Shown one piece after another: positions 11,830-23,698 of a stretch of DNA of 64,000 nucleotides (its first letter is position 1; every line of letters begins with the position of its first letter). This stretch comes from Phyllostachys edulis (lineage: Eukaryota; Streptophyta; Magnoliopsida; Poales; Poaceae): positions 51,379,779 to 51,443,778 of the forward strand of contig CM070548.1 of NCBI GenBank assembly GCA_036346405.1, read 5' to 3'. A program made the position numbers and the translations under genes. The notes below the pieces were generated by a model, which saw nothing but the letters and a program-made list of their open reading frames with translations, ran no database searches and was not told the origin of the DNA.

Positions 11830-13511
11830 GTGAACTACAAAACCAGTGGAAAACATTGGGTGCTTGATAGTAGATGCACTCAACACATGACCGGTGATAG
11901 AAAGATGTTCACCACATTCGAGAATGGTACAGGAGTTGACAAGATCACATTTGATGATAATAGCAAAGGAAAGGTAATTGGATTAGGTAAAACAGCTATC
12001 TCAAATGACCTTTCTATTTCAAATGTATCTCTAGTACAATCATTAAATTTCAATTTGCTATCCGTTGCTCAAATATGTGATCTTAGATTAATTTGCTCAT
12101 TCTCTAATGAAGGTGTTACAATTTCAAATGCAAAAGATAGTTCTTTAATTTTCAAAGGCTTTAGATTTGGAAATCTTTATTTGGTTGATTTTACTTCAAA
12201 TGAATCATGCTTAAAAACTTGTTTAATTGCAAAAACCTCATTGGGTTGGCTTTGGCATAGAAGGCTAGTTCATGTTGGAATGATTCAAGTTAAAAAGCTT
12301 TTCAAGCATGATTTAGTTGTTGGTTTGAAAGACATGAAGTTTGAGAAAAATAGACTTTGTAGTGCTTATCAAGCCGGTAAGCGCGTCGCTAATTCTCATC
12401 CTTCCAAGAGTATCATGTCAACCTCTAGACCATTGGAACTCTTACATATAGATTTGTTTGGACCAACAACCTACAAGAGTATCGGGGGTAATAACTATTG
12501 TTTAGTCATTGTGGATGATTACTCTAGATACACATGAGTATTCTTCCTAGATGACAAAGCTGAAACCTCCGGCATTTTCAAAAGTTTTGCAAAAAGGGCT
12601 CAAAATGAATTTGATTTCAAAATTAAGAAAATCCATAGTGATAATGGTTCCGAGTTCAAGAATACTAAAGTTGAATACTTTTGTGATGAACTTGGAATAA
12701 AGCACGAACTTTCCACCACCTATACTCCGGAGCAAAATGGAGTTGTAGAAAGAAAAAATCGTACATTAATTGAAATGGCTAGGGCAATGATTGATGAGTA
12801 TGATACTTCTGATAGCTTTTGGGCGGAAGCAATTAACACCGCTTGTCATGCCATAAATCGTCTTTATTTGTATCGCCTTTTGAAAAAGATTTCTTATGAG
12901 CTTCTTGTTGGAAGAAAACCGAACATCTCTTATTTTCGTGTTTTGGTTGTAAATGTTATATTTTGAAAAAGGGTGTTCATCTTTCAAACTTTGCAAGTCG
13001 TTGTGATGTTGGTTTCTTGCTTGGTTATTCTTCAAATAGCAAAGCTTATCGTGTCTTTAACAAAAACTCCGGTTTGGTTGAAGAAAGACATGATGTGCAA
13101 TTTGATGAAACTAATGGCTCTCAAGAAGAGCATGAGAATTTGGATGATGTAGGTGATGAAGTCTTAAGAAAGGCCATGGAGAACATGCAAATTGGCGACA
13201 TCAAGCCCAAGGATGATCCATCGTCTTCCACTCAAGTTGAACCTCCTACCTCTTCCACAGATCAAATTCAAATTGATAAAGAGGACAATAAGGAAGATGA
13301 TCAACCATCCAACTTACCACCAAGAATCTACAATGCAATTGCAAATTATCATCCAATATATCAAATATTGGGTGACGTAAGTAAGGGTGTCCAAACTCAC
13401 TCTCGTATCGCTTCTTTTTGTGAACATTACTCTTTTGTCTCTTCCAATGAGCCAAAGTATGTAGAAAAAGCACTTGATGATCCAGATTGTGTGAATGCAA
13501 TGCATGAATAA
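11830..13511 (+). pseudogene. Copia-1 protease and integrase region
   Basis: Protease site reads HWVLDSRCTQHMTGD (about 11848-11893): the catalytic Asp is present, but the usual DSG is DSR. The pre-integrase His-Cys zinc region follows, with WHRRLVHVG and CSAYQAGK, where a Cys is replaced by Tyr. The integrase core shows HIDLFGP (about 12446), VDDYSRYT-stop (TGG to TGA, 12537), IHSDNGSEF (12632-12660) and QNGVVERKNRTLIEMA (12730-12780). A frameshift near 12960 and a premature stop at 13509 follow. Roles: polyprotein cleavage and cDNA insertion. Several lesions inactivate it. Confidence 0.87.
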
Positions 13512-14982
13512 CTCAATAACTTCATTTGAAATGAAGTTTGGACATTGGTGGATAGGACCAAGGAACACAATGTCATTGGTACAAAATGGGTCTTTAGGAA
13601 CAAGCAAGATGAAAATAGTATGGTTGTGAGAAACAAAGCAAGATTGGTTGCTCAAGAATATTCACAAGTCGAAGGTTTGGATTTTGGTGAAACCTTTGCC
13701 CCCGTAGCTAGACTTGAGTCAATTCGGATATTACTTGCCTTTGCATCATGTTTTGATATTAAATTATTTCAAATAGATGTTAAAACTGCTTTCCTAAATG
13801 GAAAAATCTCCGAACTTTTCTTTGTTGAACAACCTTCCGGTTTGGAAGATCCTACGAATCCCAATCATGTCTATAAACTCTCCAAGGTGCTCTATGGACT
13901 TAAACAAGCTCCTAGAGCATAGTATGAACGCCTTAGAGATTTTCTAGTCTCAAAAGGATTCAAAATCGAGAAAATTGATTCAACTTTATTTACTAAGGTT
14001 TTAGATGATGATTTCTTTGTGCGTCAAATTTATATTGATGATATCATTTTCGGGTCTACTAATCAAGATTTTTGCAAAGAATTTGGTGATATGATGTCTA
14101 GGGAATTTAAAATGTCCATGATCGGAGAATTAAGCATTTCCTTGGACTTCAAATAAAGCAACTCAAAGATGGAACCTTTATGAGCTAAACAAAGTATGCA
14201 AAAGACTTGATCAAGAGATTTGGCATGGAGGATGCAAAACCCATCAAGACTCCCATGGTAACCAATGGTCATCTTGACCTAAATGAGGGAGGTAAATTGG
14301 TAGACTTAAAGCTTTATAGGTATATGATTGGTAGTTTGCTTTATCTTACTACATCTAGGCCCGATATTATGTTTAGTGTTTGCATGTGTGCACGTTTTCA
14401 AGCAACTCCAAAAGAGTGCCATTTGATGGCCATAAAAAGAATACTAAGATATTTAAAGCATTCCTCTAGCATTGGCCTATGGTTTCCTAAATGTGCTAAA
14501 TTTGATTTAATTGGATATTCGGATTCCGATTATGCGGGTTGTAAAGTGGATAAAAAAAGCACCTCGGGTACTTGTCAATTCTTAGGAAGATCTTAGTATC
14601 ATGGTCATCCAAGAAACAAAATTCCATAGCTTTATCCACCGCCAAAGCCAAATATGTTTTCGCGGGTAGTTATTGTGCTCAATTGCTATGGATGAGGCAA
14701 ACTTTGATGGATTATGGAATTAAATTTGATAAAATGCCTCTTTTGTGTGATAATGATAGTACGGTGAAAATAGCCAATAATCATGTCCAACACTCAAGAA
14801 CCAAGCATATAGATATTCGCCATCATTTCTTGAGAGATCATGTGAGCAAGGGAGATATTGAAATTAGCCACATCCGGACTGATGACCAATTAGCGGATAT
14901 TTTCACCAAACTTTTAGATGAAGGCTGCTTTTGCAAATTGAGGAATGAATTAAATGTTATAGACTATTCAAATGTTGGTTGA
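13512..14982 (+). pseudogene. Copia-1 reverse transcriptase and RNase H
   Basis: Reverse transcriptase blocks: NVIGTKWVFRNK (13570), ARLVAQEYSQVEGLDF (13650), QIDVKTAFLNG (13770-13802), LYGLKQAPRA then TAG at 13920 (TGG to TAG). The catalytic box YIDDIIFGS is at 14031-14057. After frameshifts, RNase H carries YSDSDYAGC (14515-14541), STSGTCQFLG and HIDIRHHFLRDH (14810). The final frame ends at 14982. At least two frameshifts (about 14130 and 14580) and several stops break it. Would copy element RNA into DNA. Confidence 0.9.
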
Positions 14983-15123
14983 ACTCTTGTCTCATGCATT
15001 TTGCTTCATTTGGTATTATTTGAAGTCTTTTATGAAAGTATTTTCAAAATTATTTTTTAAAAATTACTATGTTCATAAAAATTATGCTCTTAGATAGACA
15101 TTAGTCCATTCAATGCATAATGA

Positions 15124-15183
15124 TCCTAAATGATATTTATTTGAGTGCAAAACACCTAAATGATATTTATTTGAGTGCAAAAC
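15124..15183. repeat. 30-bp perfect tandem duplication
   Basis: The 30-base unit beginning CCTAAATGATATTTATTTG occurs twice, at 15124-15153 and 15154-15183, between the pol and env-like genes of Copia-1. Confidence 0.9.
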
Positions 15184-16000
15184 TAAGAATCATTTGCATT
15201 TTCCTCAAATTCAAAGTCATTTCTTGAAGTTCCAGGATAATCGGAACTACCGGCGGGTTAAGCACGGTATGACCGTAGTGCGGTACTACCGACGCTATAA
15301 CCACGGTACTACCGTTTGGCGGTACTACCGGCAGTCAAGAGGCGGAACTAACACATCGATCGGTAAAAGGCATTAACTGGCTTGCAGTTTCTTTTTCCCC
15401 GTGCCTTTACCCCAGGACGGTTCGACCGCTTCTCTCCACCGTTTCAGTTCCTCTCTCTCGGTCTCTCTCTCTCTCTTACCAAAGAACCCAAAATCCCCTC
15501 ACAAATCCTCAAAGTTCTTTGGGTTTTTGTTGATTCTTGCTGATTCCTTGCATCTCTAGGGTTTTACTCCTTCAATCCTCAAGGTAAAACTACTTTTTAT
15601 CCTTGTTTTACCGAAGTTTGAAACCTTAGGTCGCATTTATGGTTAATTTAGAATGTGGATGATTTTATGAGGTTCTTGTTGGGCAAATTGACAAAGTTGA
15701 TGTTTTATGATGATTATACATCTAGTCTATGGAATCAATCCATAAGAAATATTAAAAAATTTATTAAAATCCATGCCCTAGAACTCAGTCTGGAAAAGCG
15801 GTACTACCACTGTTTTGTGCGTGGAACTACCGCGATGCGGTCGTACCGGCCTAACAACGGCGGTAATACCGGATCATGGTACTACCGGCCAAATACCTAC
15901 GGTACTACTGATTTTACTAACAGAACAGCAAAGATCATTCCATTCAAATTAATTCTATTTTGTTTGATCATTTGAACTCTTTGTAACTTATCCTCTCCTT
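15184..16000 (+). other. Copia-1 spacer between pol and env-like gene, with CGGTACTACCG palindromes
   Basis: Two clusters of the near-palindrome CGGTACTACCG, at 15240-15330 and 15795-15910, flank a leader-like stretch with a CTCTCTCT tract (about 15453-15475) and TAGGGTTTT. AAGGTAAAAC near 15582 could be a splice donor for an env-like transcript; this is inference only. Confidence 0.5.
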
Positions 16001-17502
16001 GTGAAGATGCCAAAGACAAGAATCGTGACTTGCAAGTCGCATGGACTGCCTAGAGGACAATCTTCCTCTCAACCTCCTACAGTACCTACTCAAGGAACTC
16101 GAGAGGTTCGCCAAAAGGATACGCATGACAAAGGCAAAGGGCTAGTAGCAGATGAATCTAAAAGTGAGGAAAGGTTCTCACAAGCTGAGTCAGATTATGT
16201 GTCTGACTCTGAGACAGAAACAGAAGTTCAGGCTCAATCAGATGAGGAAATGGGAGAGCCAAAAGAGTCTCAAGCTGATTTAAGGACCATTCCAGCTGAT
16301 GACTATGCTATCTTGAGACACAGTGATCAATATCTGTATCCTTCAGATTCCATAAATCCAAGGTTTCACACCAAGTTTCAAGAAAGAGTTTATGAGCAGC
16401 TGTATGGACCAAACAGGAAATTTGCAGATCATAAATAGATCAAGTGGTAGCACATCAATACATTGGACAAGTATAATGATGTGTATCGGCTTTTTCAAAA
16501 AGTCGGTCTTCATGATCTCGTGGCACTAAAGAATGACTATAATGAGGAGATCGTGAGACAGTTCTATGCCACAGTGCATGTTTCACCAGATTTCTCCAAA
16601 CTAAAATGGATGACAGTGACCCGATATGTAGAGAGCAGCAAGACAGATTTTGAGCGTGTCTTGAGAACATCATCTGGCAAGTGGGAGAAGCTTTATGATA
16701 GGCCCGCTCTGCTAGTCCCAGCTTGGATAGACTTCTATGATCAGAATGTCAGGTATACACCAGAGAAGATTCATGGTCTTCAGCCTATTCCTAGTCTGAT
16801 TAATAGAATTATTAATCATACCATTCTTCCCAAGAGTGGGAATTTTGATGCTGTGAGAGGACATGCATGGAACATTATTGATAACATTATGCATGAGAGA
16901 AAATTTGATGTGGTGGATGTCACAATCAGGGGCATAGCTTCTTCGAAGAATGATAGGGTCAAAAGGATTTATTATGCTCTATATATTATGGCTCTGATCC
17001 TCAGTAAGATAGAATATCATGCAGGATTGGGCTCTCTCCACAAGGCATACAAGCCACAAGATGGAGCTCCTATTCAAAGTCAGCAGGGTCAGCAAGGACA
17101 GCAAGGAGACGATGCTCCAAAGGAGCTAGCTGCAGATGATGCTCAGGATCAGGTAACTCTTGCTCAAATTCGCAACAATCAGCAGATGATGCTCAACAAT
17201 CTGCAGTTAGTCATGACTAATCAGCAAGAGCTTAAGGAAACTCAGCTAGAGATGAGGCAACATAGATTGAGTTCCAAAATGAGACCCATAACAGGATAGC
17301 TACCTTGTCAGAGTGTGTTTTTTCTATGGAGAAGATTTTGACTACTCCTCAGCGCTACACTCGTTGTCGCCCTAACACACCTCCAGGGCCTTCTACTTCA
17401 TCTGCTCTAGCCACTATTCCTCAGGCCTCTACTATTGTTCCTCCTCAGGCACCAGCTACTCAGGCTCCAGCTCCTCAGGACCCAGCCACTCTTCCCCCTT
17501 AG
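16001..17502 (+). pseudogene. Copia-1 env-like gene, decayed
   Basis: A third gene after RNase H, as found in Sireviruses. One frame runs 16001-17299 with two premature TAG codons at 16436 and 16448 (each explainable as CAG to TAG). The N-terminal third is basic then strongly acidic (Ser/Glu-rich). The middle has FYATVHVSPDF (about 16563-16595), a motif shared with plant putative transposon/env-like proteins, and a hydrophobic segment near 16975-17010. The C-terminal part is Gln-rich with repeated QQG, followed in another frame by a Pro/Ala-rich tail (to 17502). No convincing signal peptide is seen. Its function is not established for plant elements. Confidence 0.7.
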
Positions 17503-18059
17503 GATCTAGCTGTATGATGTTTTTGGTACTTTGATGCCAAAGGAGGAGAAGCAGAAGAGAAGCACAGGAGAAAGATTTAGGGGGAGCAAGCAAGACTTAT
17601 GCTATTATATACTCTATGTGTTTTGTTAATGTTGAACTTGTTATGGTTGAATGCTTATGTGCTTGTAATAGTTTAAAACTTTGTTATTGCTTTATTGTTA
17701 TATTGTTGAACTTGATAGTTAATACTATGCTCATGTTCTTCTCTAAATTGCAATCTTTATTATGGTCATTTTATACTATTGCAATTTTCCTCAAGTTCCA
17801 ATAAGCAAAAGAAACTCCGCCAAAATTTCTAAAAATCTATACATGTGCTTGCAAAGATTCTCTATCATTTATATGTACATGTTTAGAGGGAGCTTTTTTA
17901 AATTGGCTTTAACAAGAAAATAATTCTCAAAACTCATTTGAGCACATTACAAGAATTATTTTGTTGTTAAGTCATCAAAAGAATATACACTCGTTTCACA
18001 ACAAGTAGTATATTCAAAATAATCTTTCTCACATATTAGTTGGGTTGTCATCAATTACC
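17503..18059 (+). other. Copia-1 3' noncoding region
   Basis: AT-rich stretch with purine runs (AGGAGGAGAAGCAGAAGAG at about 17539, GGGGGAGCAAG at 17580) between the env-like gene and the 3' LTR. Extra polypurine runs here are usual for Sireviruses. No gene seen. Confidence 0.6.
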
Positions 18060-18072
18060 AAAAAGGGGAGAT
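18060..18072 (+). promoter_or_regulatory. Copia-1 polypurine tract
   Basis: AAAAAGGGGAGAT lies immediately before the 3' LTR; it primes plus-strand DNA synthesis in retrotransposons. Confidence 0.75.
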
Positions 18073-19583
18073 TGAAAGCATCTAGGCCCTTAAAAATTGT
18101 TTTGGTAATTAATGATAATATGTGAATATGGGATTAACATGTTTATTGAGTATTTACTAGGTTAAGTCCTATTGGTGAGTTTGATAACTTGTAGATGCAT
18201 GCTAAAGGACAACATGAAGATCATTATGGCTCAAAGACAAGGTACAAATAGTCTAGGATCATTTTTATGTTTTACCGGTCTTAGGAGAAATGGTTGGAAG
18301 ACCGGATTTTAGGTTAAATACCGTACTATTAAGAGGGATCATGACTAGTAGCTTGATAGCATGTTCTTGTGCCACTTGGATCAATTTAGGATCAGGCATG
18401 CATTTGAATTTAATTTGGAAAGCCAACTGTGCTTTATCAGGACAATCGGTAGTACCGACGTTAAGTCAGCGGTACAACCGCTCAGCGGTATGACCGGGCT
18501 CGTGGTGCGGTACTACCACAACCCGGTTGTTTTGATTTTCTAGTTGGCGATATGTAAATTCCAAAGAGGCTCCTTTTCGGTTTAAAATGCAAACCCTGAG
18601 AGCAGTACTACCGCAGTTGTTCAAGCGGTACCACCGCACTTCGGTAATTCCAAAAATTTGAGCAGTATGTTTTTTTCCAGAGAACATCCTTTTTGGTTTG
18701 TTTGAGAAACAGTAGTATCGCCCTTGTTGAGCGGTATGACCGGCCAGCAGTAGTACCGTATGATAGTTGGCGGTAGTACTGTGCCGCGGTTTAAACAGTT
18801 ATGTCAGAGGGAGTTAATGCCTCTGTTATAGTCGTTACAGAGTGGTAGGTGAAGAGTGACAGTACCGCATGGTACATGGCGGTAGTACCGCATTTCGTTG
18901 AAAGTTGGGGATTTCCTCCACAATAGTCATATTTGTTGGTGGGGGTTATAAATACCCCTCCACCTACTCAAGGACAGCATGCTAGACCACATTTAACATC
19001 CTTAGAGCCTTGAGCATCCTTTCAACTACTCAAATACATTTGTGCATTCATTGTGAGGTAGTTGAGCAATTCAAGTGCATTCATACTAGATTGATCCATT
19101 GCACTTGAGTGCCGTCAAGCGAAGATCATCGGTTTATTACTCTTAGTGTTTTGCCAAACACCTAGACGGCTTGGTGGGGTTGCACGGTGATCTCTTCAAA
19201 AAGGATTGTGAGGAGGCCCGGTGCCAAGATTGTGAATGGCTTGGTGTTCGCCATTTTCCGAGCAGAGGACGAACAACCATTGGTGATCGAGGGAGGCTTA
19301 ATTCGTGGAGCCGGCTTGATTTGTTCAAGCTTCCTCAACGTGGACTAGTGAAGACCAGCAAGTCTTCGATACCATAGGAAAAACTTCTTTGTCTCAATTG
19401 TTGTTATTTCTTGTCTTTACTTATTCTGCATTTACAATTCTAGCATTTATCTTGTGTTGAATTGCTTAGCTAGAATTGTATCTAGTTTAGACTTAGTCCA
19501 CAATTGGCTTAAATTGTTAATTAGTCAAAAAGTTTAAAAACCTCATATTCACCCCCCTCTAGTTGGTTATCCTTGATCCTATA
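18073..19583 (+). repeat. Copia-1 3' LTR
   Basis: Starts TGAAAGCATCTAGGCCC right after the polypurine tract and ends near CCTTGATCCTATA, after a CACCCCCCTCTAG motif typical of Sirevirus LTR ends. The terminal CA appears mutated, so the last bases are approximate. The interior carries CGGTANTACCG palindromes at about 18445-18900 and a TATA box. The 5' LTR is outside the window. Confidence 0.75.
18947..18954 (+). promoter_or_regulatory. TATA box of Copia-1 LTR
   Basis: TATAAATA about 0.87 kb into the LTR, just downstream of the palindrome cluster, as expected for a U3 promoter. Confidence 0.65.
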
Positions 19584-22500
19584 AAACCCATGTGTGTCCG
19601 ATATTACCCAAATACTCAGATAATATAGGATGCACGCAAGCACCAATGGAGTCAACTAGACTAGGACGAGACTAAAACAACTAAGACTAACTACGCTTCA
19701 TCATCTCTTGGGCCTCCAGCTTCCGGATCCTCGTAGTACGTGTAGTCTTCAGGGTTTCCTGCTTCTGAGGGTTTTGGGGGAAAGAACGAGAATGAGCACA
19801 ACTTCCGTGCTCGCGAGCCAACACACAATGCAATAACATACATGCAAGGCCAAACAAGGATGGCTCGGGTTCTTTTATTTGCTAAAGCAATATTTTCAAT
19901 TAATCATAATTACAAATTCCTATCACTTAGCATTTTTAACCAAATTGCATTTTATTAAAGAGAGTAATTATGCAATATTTATTCCAGTAGAGGTTCCCTC
20001 CATCGAAAACTCTACCTATGCTTCATTTGATTGGAGCTACCTCCATTATTAACACCGCTGAGCTCGAAGGCTCAGGTAAATTCTAAACCCAGGGCTAGGT
20101 GAGTCCTCCACATTTTTCATCGACCCACAAATTTTTTTTTGAAATAGAACTAACTTAAGTAAAGTTCCCATGTCCGCCTTGGACCATAGGCGCAGCTGTT
20201 TAAACAGTTTAGACTCTACAGAGGTTGTACACTGTACCCACAAGAGATAGTCATACTCGTTACCCCACACGATTCCTTAGTCGTGTAGTTGAGCAACCGT
20301 CACAATAACCTTTCAAATTACCTCGCCCCTTCCATCATCTCACCCATTTGGGCCGTGCTTACGGTGGGTCCCATAAGTTGTGTGGGATGTCACCCCCATG
20401 ACGAGTCGTAGCAGGCACTTCACCATCGGTGTCCCTTTGCAGCTCACGCTTGCACGTCTTCACTAGTGAGATGACTTTCAGGGTCCAATAAATTTACTAA
20501 GCCAAGTTGTATTTTACAGACTTGTGGTTGTACTTGTTTTACACGGGAGGTCATGACAAGATTAAGTCCTTAGGGGTTATCTGGGTGGTTTATTACATAC
20601 ACCAACTCCTTGGGCTATATTAGCACCCATCAACATTATACCATTCGCAACCAACATTCTTTGGGCTACATTAGCATCCACTAATTTACCATTCATCATA
20701 TTATCCGTCCAGATAGGAACAACAATTAGGGTTTTTGAAGAGTAAAATACATCAACTCAACCATCTTACTCATTTCCCCACAATGACTGCCCAAAACCAC
20801 TTTCATGTTTAAAAGATGATGATTGGGACATTTAATGTCCCGGTACTTAAGCAAGACTAGCATGTCACTTAAGTACAACCTATAACTAGTATTTACCATT
20901 TAGTTAGTAGGGTGACATGGAATAATAGATTCGAATATCAAAGGATGGTGTTATAAATAATTAATCATCAAATGGGTACTTAACTACCTTAAGCTTCAAC
21001 AAACATTTGATTAAAGAATTAAATCTTGCAATTTTGGTAATTTAAATGAATATAATTTTCATAAAATGTAGGATCAATATGATCAAAGTATTGACTCACC
21101 TTGGGTATAGGCAAGAGGATCTTGATATTCTTGTGCTTGATCAACTGGGAGATCCTCCGCGTCTTCGAATCCTAATCGGACGAATGTACTGAAAAAAGGC
21201 ACAACGGCAAAGAGAGAAAATAAATACATGAGAATAAACAAATGAACTCCAAATTAAACAAGACCTATGCCATTAGCAAGATCTTGAATTTATAAAATTT
21301 TAGAAACAAGTTTCATAATTTTTGGAGCTATAACGGAGGAGAATGGGATTTACGAAGTTCGGAAGGGAATAATACCCTAAAAAGAAAACCAGAAAAAGGG
21401 AGAGAAATGAGCTGGTGGTGGAGTCTCTGGCGCATGGGAACCCCATGGACCACGTCCACGCGTGGGCGTGCTTGGGCGCGTGGTGGACCGGCCACGGGTG
21501 GGCCCGCTAGCAGCCAAGAAAGGAGAAGGGGGGTCAAGAGGGCCACGGGCCATAGAGAGAGAGAGAGAGCGGGAGGTAAAGAGGGAGTAGGGGAGGTGCT
21601 TGAGCAATACAGGGTGGGGTGGCAGCATCGATGAGTGGGGCGGCGGGGCGGTCGGCGGGTGGGCGAAACGGAAGCTCCGAAGGGCGGTGAACCCACAAGC
21701 AGTGGTGGAAGAACCGAAGGAGGTTGAGCGCGGCGGTGATGGAGCCAAAGGCGGCGGTGGCTTCACGGGTTCACACGGTGCCGGTGAAGTGGCGATGCAA
21801 GGAGGAGGACGGCGTGCGCATAGGCGGCGTGGGGGTGTGGGGAAGCCAGCAGGGTGATCCGGGTGGCCTGGGGGTGGCCGAATCGGTCCGACGGCGGCGG
21901 TCGTGGACGGAGTAGAAGGAAGCCCGGTGGTGGCTTGCCTCAATGGTGAGGAGGAGGGATAGAGGAGGAGGACGAGCTCCTCTGGCCTTGGGGTGCGCAG
22001 CGACGGGGTTTCCCGAGAGCGAGGCTCACTGGAGCGAACGAATGACAAGGAGGCGGTGCGGCCGACAATGGGGCATGACTCAGGCTCTGCTTCGGTTCTT
22101 CTCAGCGGGAAGGACTTACTGGGGCTCCAAGGGGCGATGTGTGGATGAAGGAGGGCCACAAGGGTCCTCTTATAGGCCTTTTCGAGGAGGAGTGCCGACG
22201 GGAGGGAGGAGAGCCGTTGGGCGGCAAGGCGGGCACGCACATTTCCGAGGCAGCAGCATGGGAGGTCTGCGCATGGAGAGGACTGGGCAAAGGGGTTGGT
22301 GAGGTGCAATGAGGGGTGGGTGGTGGTGTCAAGGAGGTGTGCACGACAAAGAGCTCGTGGCGTCGTAGGCAACCTTGTGCGGTGGCGTGTGCGTCGAAGG
22401 GAGAGAGAGAGGCACTCGGCTTGACCGAGGAGGAGAAGAAGGTGACCCGGGGCGAGGAGCTGGGCCATCGGCCGAAAGAAAAAAGGGGAAGGAGACCGGT

Positions 22501-22863
22501 GCGGTTGGGCCGGGTTAGGCCGAAAGAAAAGAGGAAGGCCCGGTGGCTGCTCAGCCGGGACCGAGAGGAAAAAGGCCAAAGCCCAAGAAAGAAAATGGGC
22601 TGGCCCGAGAAAACAGGGTTGTGCCTGAAAGAGAGGAAAGCTCGAAGTTCAAAAGGAGAGATTCAAACTAAAATTTGAATTTTGAGGGTCAAGGATATTT
22701 GAAACACAAACCCGAGCTTAAATAAGAAAGGAGATTTTGAAAATAACTGCTAGTTTCAAATACGGTGGAAAACCGAAAACCGAAGGTAAATACTATTCCC
22801 ATTTTCGAAAATGGGTTGTGTGTAAGTGGGAGCTGCAGTTTTGCTGTCAAGCATTATGTTACA
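19584..22863 (-). mobile_element. Element B: gypsy-type LTR sequence, minus orientation
   Basis: Noncoding. Carries, on the minus strand, the conserved LTR module (20170-20252) also found in C, D, E and the gypsy LTRs. A GC-rich 21330-22680 segment resembles a U3/leader region. A TGTTACA at 22857-22863 marks the likely right end, against gypsy leader sequence. The left part is interrupted by Copia-1 and lies outside the window. The right boundary is less certain than those of C, D and E because no paired target-site duplication can be seen. Confidence 0.5.
20170..20252 (-). repeat. Conserved LTR module, copy in element B
   Basis: Reverse complement contains GTGGGTACAGTGTACAACC followed by CTGTAGAGTCTAAAC and a CTGTTTAAACAG palindrome in place of CTATTCGAATAG. 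This is a diverged copy of the module at 41639-41712. Confidence 0.7.
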
Positions 22864-23058
22864 GTCACACTAAGGCTTTAATTTCAAGGGTTTAGTTGTT
22901 CTTCCATAGCATTCCAGCTATGTTTTCCATGTCTTTTGTCTCTGGGTATAATCTATTTCCCCTAATTAAGTTGTTTCTATCTTTTCTGTCTTGTCTATCT
23001 CATCTATTGTGCTATTCCCTCTCATCTACTTTGCTTTTCTATCTTACTTATTAAACCT

Positions 23059-23152
23059 ATGGAGAATCATCGCAACACATCGAGCCGTACTCGATCAGAT
23101 GATGCCGATGCCAATGCCAATGTCAATGCTAGTGGCCAGTCACCTGTCCCTG
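23059..23152 (+). pseudogene. Gypsy-1 gag, first about 31 codons
   Basis: ATG at 23059 opens a reading with Asn/Ala/Asp-rich composition ending GQSPVP at the Copia-3 insertion point. It continues at 40825, one base out of frame with the rest of gag. Confidence 0.55.
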
Positions 23153-23698
23153 TGTAGGATCGTAATGACAATCAGAAAGGGGGGGGTTGAATGATTGCAG
23201 CCAATTGACCTCCAAATCCAAACTCCTGCTTGTGCGCTAGAGCTCCTGGATTCCTCTCGGATGTTTCTTTGAAGAACTTCACAGAACCTTACCAAGAACT
23301 TCTTCAAAAGACTCTTCAGGCGCACAACAAGAACAACAAATCAAGAGACAAAGTTGAACGAATCTGAACTTTATTTCTCAATACTGATTTGTGTCTACAA
23401 AATGCTCAGCAAGCACCCCTCACAGCCTTCCACTAGAAGACCTCTAAAACTCTCACGTAACAAGCTTACGTGAAAGCCACTATAAAAGCCATGCTCAAAG
23501 CTCTACCAAAAACCCCCGTATCAAAGCCGCGGAGTTAGCACCTAACCCCCACCTCTTTTTATACCATAGAGTCTTGGACGTGTCCTCTATGACATGGACA
23601 CGGACTCTATCTCTAAGTCTCTCCAAATACGGACTCCTTCCATATCTACAACATGTGAAGTAAGCCTCCAGGACTACACCTCCTGGAGCTCCTCCACG
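23153..23698 (-). repeat. Copia-3 3' LTR, part distal to the Copia-2 insertion
   Basis: Matches 38803-39349 of the 5' LTR with about 3-4% differences by eye. Interrupted at CCACG by Copia-2. Contains a minus-strand TATAAAAAG at 23555-23563, the likely LTR promoter. Confidence 0.9.

Larger units (their letters stand above)
11114..19583 (+). mobile_element. Copia-1: Sirevirus-like Ty1/copia retrotransposon, 3' portion
   Basis: Contains, in order, the end of gag, protease, integrase, reverse transcriptase, RNase H, an extra env-like gene, a polypurine tract and a 3' LTR of about 1.5 kb. The extra gene after RNase H, the AAAAAGGGGAGAT tract and the LTR start TTGAAAGCATCTAGG fit the Sirevirus (Maximus) lineage. 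The 5' LTR and most of gag lie left of the window beyond CACTA-1. Multiple stops and frameshifts make it non-autonomous. Confidence 0.88.

Noticed and set aside
21377..22579. 400-residue open frame on the minus strand
   Set aside because: Extremely Pro/Ser/Arg-rich with no domain; it lies in a GC-rich LTR segment where opposite-strand frames are also open. Treated as composition-driven.
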